Shown: piece by piece, positions 6,262-7,339 of the stretch
Layout of the letters: the number at the start of each line of letters is the position of its first letter
How positions within the stretch are numbered: the stretch's first letter is position 1
DNA from: Planctomycetota bacterium
GTDB taxonomy: Bacteria; Planctomycetota; Phycisphaerae; Tepidisphaerales; Tepidisphaeraceae
Direction of reading: 5' to 3'
DNA length: 7,339 nucleotides
NCBI GenBank assembly: GCA_023417885.1
Contig: JAEZED010000087.1
Span: 1 to 7,339 of the forward strand
Notes under the pieces: model-generated
Told to the model about the DNA's origin: nothing
Database searches by the model: none
The model's input: the letters and a program-made list of their open reading frames with translations, nothing else
Program-made: the position numbers and the translations under genes

Positions 6262-6507
6262 TCAGCCTCCACTCACCGGAGGAAGGATGGCGAGCTCGTC
6301 GCCGTCGGTGAGGCGGTCGTCGGCGCGGGCGTAGCGCTGGTTGAGCGCGAAGGCGGCGGAGTCGAGGAGGGGCGTGGCGTCAGGGATGATTCCGCGCAGC
6401 TTCTGCCGGGCGGAGGCGATGGTTGCGCCCTCGGGCAGATCCAGCACCTGCCGTTCCCATCCGGCGGCGTCGCGCGCGGAAGCGAAGAGTCGGATGGTCA
6501 CCTGCAT
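6262..6507 (-). CDS. moaD: Molybdopterin synthase sulfur-carrier subunit MoaD
   Basis: The protein has 81 residues, normal length for the family, with a ubiquitin-like beta-grasp fold. It begins with the typical MoaD strand (VTIRLFASARDAAG, residues 3-16), has ALNQRYARADDRLTDGDELA near residues 54-73, and ends in PPVSGG. The terminal Gly-Gly is the thiocarboxylate-bearing tail that is adenylated by MoeB-type enzymes, sulfurated, and inserted into the MoaE active site. An in-frame TAA lies 10-12 bases upstream of the ATG at 6507, which makes that start secure. No Shine-Dalgarno site is visible. It is directly upstream of the gene encoding the MoaE domain, which confirms the assignment. No other molybdenum cofactor gene (moaA, moaC, moeA, moeB) lies in the window. 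Confidence 0.95.
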   Translation of the reverse strand: MQVTIRLFASARDAAGWERQVLDLPEGATIASARQKLRGIIPDATPLLDSAAFALNQRYARADDRLTDGDELAILPPVSGG

Positions 6508-6573
6508 GCCGTCATGTTACGCAGGCGGAAATGGGGGCCGTTCGTCGGCGGCGTGCGCGCAATGGTCACCTGC
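6494..6573. repeat. 12-bp direct repeat spanning the moaD start codon and its leader
   Basis: ATGGTCACCTGC occurs at 6494-6505 and again at 6562-6573, 68 bases apart start to start. Seen from moaD, the first copy covers nearly all of codons 1-4 and the second lies in the leader. By rough calculation one or two exact 12-mer repeats are expected by chance somewhere in a window this size, so only the closeness and position make it worth noting. Confidence 0.4.
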
Positions 6574-6672
6574 TCGCGATCTGGACCCGGCTGCGGGCCG
6601 GTCACTATCAGATGCGCGTGAGTGAGTGCGAGGCGGCCGGGAGACGGGGTTCGGCGGGGGCGCCGCGATGCG
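6508..6672. other. Intergenic region between lpxI and moaD
   Basis: This 165-base gap is the longest break in the minus-strand gene run and probably separates lpxI from the moaD-nth operon. It holds an imperfect stem-loop and a 12-base repeat of the moaD start region, both listed separately. I do not see the Moco riboswitch consensus in it. Confidence 0.45.
6579..6613 (-). other. Imperfect stem-loop between lpxI and moaD
   Basis: ATCTG (6579-6583) pairs with CAGAT (6609-6613). Inside it GACC (6584-6587) pairs with GGTC (6600-6603), and GGC (6589-6591) pairs with GCC (6597-6599). A one-base bulge and a five-base bulge interrupt the stem, and the loop is TGCGG. It lies 59 bases past the lpxI stop and about 70 bases before the moaD start. 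There is no U-run, so it could be a non-canonical terminator for lpxI, an element in the moaD leader, or chance. Confidence 0.3.
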
Positions 6673-7339
6673 TCAGCTCCTGCCGATGACCACGATCCCG
6701 GCCCGGTCCGCCGCCTCGATGACTTTCGGCTTCTCCAGCAGGATCACCTTGCCCGCCTCCACGCAGAGGCAGGTCGCGCCGGCGGACTTGAGCTTCTGGA
6801 TCGTGTGCACGCCGATGCTCGGCACGTCCAGCCGCATGTCTTCCCGTGTGTTGGCGCGCTTGACCATCGTCCACCCCCCGCCGCGGCACAGCGCGCCGGC
6901 ACGCTCGATCATCCGGTTGGTCCCCTCGACGGCTTCGACGGCGATGATGTCGCGATCCTTCACCCCCACCGCCTGGCCGATGTCCTGCCGCGTCATGTAG
7001 CCGCACACCTCCCAACCGCGCTCGATGTCGGCGCGCTGGCGCTCGTCCGGCTGAAGCCGGCCCATGACGCCTTCGGCGGCGAGGTGATCCTTCGTGTAGG
7101 CGGTGGAGTCGATCAAGGTGATGCCTCGCTTGGCCAGGGCGTCGGCCGTTGCGCGCAGGGCCGTGTCGCTGCGGCGATCCTTGCGCAGGATGGTGAACCA
7201 GGCCCAGAAGGTCGTGAAGTCGGGCACCTGGCGCAGCGCCCAGAGCAGCTCGTTACGCACGTGGAGGTGTTGCTTTCGGACGCGGCCGACGATGATCGCC
7301 TCCCGGCACCCGTGGGGGGCCCGGGAGCGCCCCCACCAC
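6673..7339 (-). CDS. lpxI: UDP-2,3-diacylglucosamine pyrophosphatase LpxI, 5'-truncated by the window edge
   Basis: LpxI (DUF1009) hydrolyses UDP-2,3-diacylglucosamine to lipid X and UMP in lipid A synthesis, replacing LpxH in many bacteria. The visible 221 residues cover the end of the N-terminal domain and the whole C-terminal domain. Motifs include EAIIVGRVRK close to the window edge, RKDRRSD, GITLIDST, a DIGQAVGVKDRD...AVEAVEGT block, RLDVPSIGVHTI with the family's conserved Asp, and the ending AADRAGIVVIG. A GTG at 7260 could be taken for the start. However, the frame is open without a stop to position 7339, and those upstream codons encode the conserved VGRVRK segment, so the true start lies beyond the window. 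About 50-60 residues are missing relative to the usual 270-290. Its presence indicates a Gram-negative envelope containing lipid A. Confidence 0.93.
   Translation of the reverse strand, partial: WWGRSRAPHGCREAIIVGRVRKQHLHVRNELLWALRQVPDFTTFWAWFTILRKDRRSDTALRATADALAKRGITLIDSTAYTKDHLAAEGVMGRLQPDERQRADIERGWEVCGYMTRQDIGQAVGVKDRDIIAVEAVEGTNRMIERAGALCRGGGWTMVKRANTREDMRLDVPSIGVHTIQKLKSAGATCLCVEAGKVILLEKPKVIEAADRAGIVVIGRS

Noticed and set aside
5450..6334. Plus-strand ORF of 294 residues antisense to the GNAT-MoaE gene
   Set aside because: The opposite strand carries strong motifs of two known families; this reading has none.
6508..6672. Moco riboswitch upstream of moaD
   Set aside because: The characteristic conserved segments of the known Moco motif are not recognisable by eye; only an imperfect generic hairpin is present.
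7260..7260. GTG at 7260 as the true start of lpxI
   Set aside because: The frame is open to the window edge and the upstream codons encode a conserved LpxI segment (EAIIVGRVRK), so the gene is cut rather than short.
7312..7336. Inverted repeat GTGGGGG...CCCCCAC at the window end as a terminator or attachment site
   Set aside because: It lies within the lpxI coding frame, has an 11-base loop and no T-run, and is easily explained by GC-rich codons.

Overview
The window is a dense, GC-rich bacterial chromosome segment, with strong G/C preference at third codon positions. Three things point to a Gram-negative, probably planctomycete (Phycisphaerae-like) or similar marine or freshwater bacterium: a secreted protein with a VPTP/Arg-rich C-terminal sorting tail (PEP-CTERM-like), a lipid A gene (lpxI), and mostly weak Shine-Dalgarno signals. 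The lineage is an inference from gene style, not from a marker gene. There are no RNA genes, CRISPR arrays, insertion sequences or phage genes.

Left part (1-2398): a secreted, surface-anchored protein on the minus strand (74-736) diverges from a plus-strand set. The gap between them holds a likely small hypothetical gene (936-1160), followed by a LOG/TIGR00730-family nucleotide phosphoribohydrolase (1214-2398). Middle part (2415-3944): a polytopic GT-C-type glycosyltransferase-like membrane protein, 16 bp after the LOG gene and probably co-transcribed with it. Its 3' end overlaps by 22 bp, tail to tail, with nth.

Right part (3923-7339), all on the minus strand and read right to left: lpxI (cut by the window edge), a 165-bp gap, moaD (molybdopterin synthase small subunit), a fused GNAT acetyltransferase-MoaE protein, a four-helix DUF4149/TMEM205-like membrane protein, and nth (endonuclease III). 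From moaD to nth the gaps are 35, 27 and 3 bp, so this is probably one operon. MoaD and the MoaE half together make up a complete molybdopterin synthase. nth and the membrane protein appear to be passengers or loosely related housekeeping genes.

The most notable feature is the single reading frame that joins an AAC(6')-like (AAC(6')-Ic/Iy-type) GNAT domain to an intact-looking catalytic MoaE domain. I do not know this as a described domain architecture. The rest of the window looks like ordinary chromosomal gene content.
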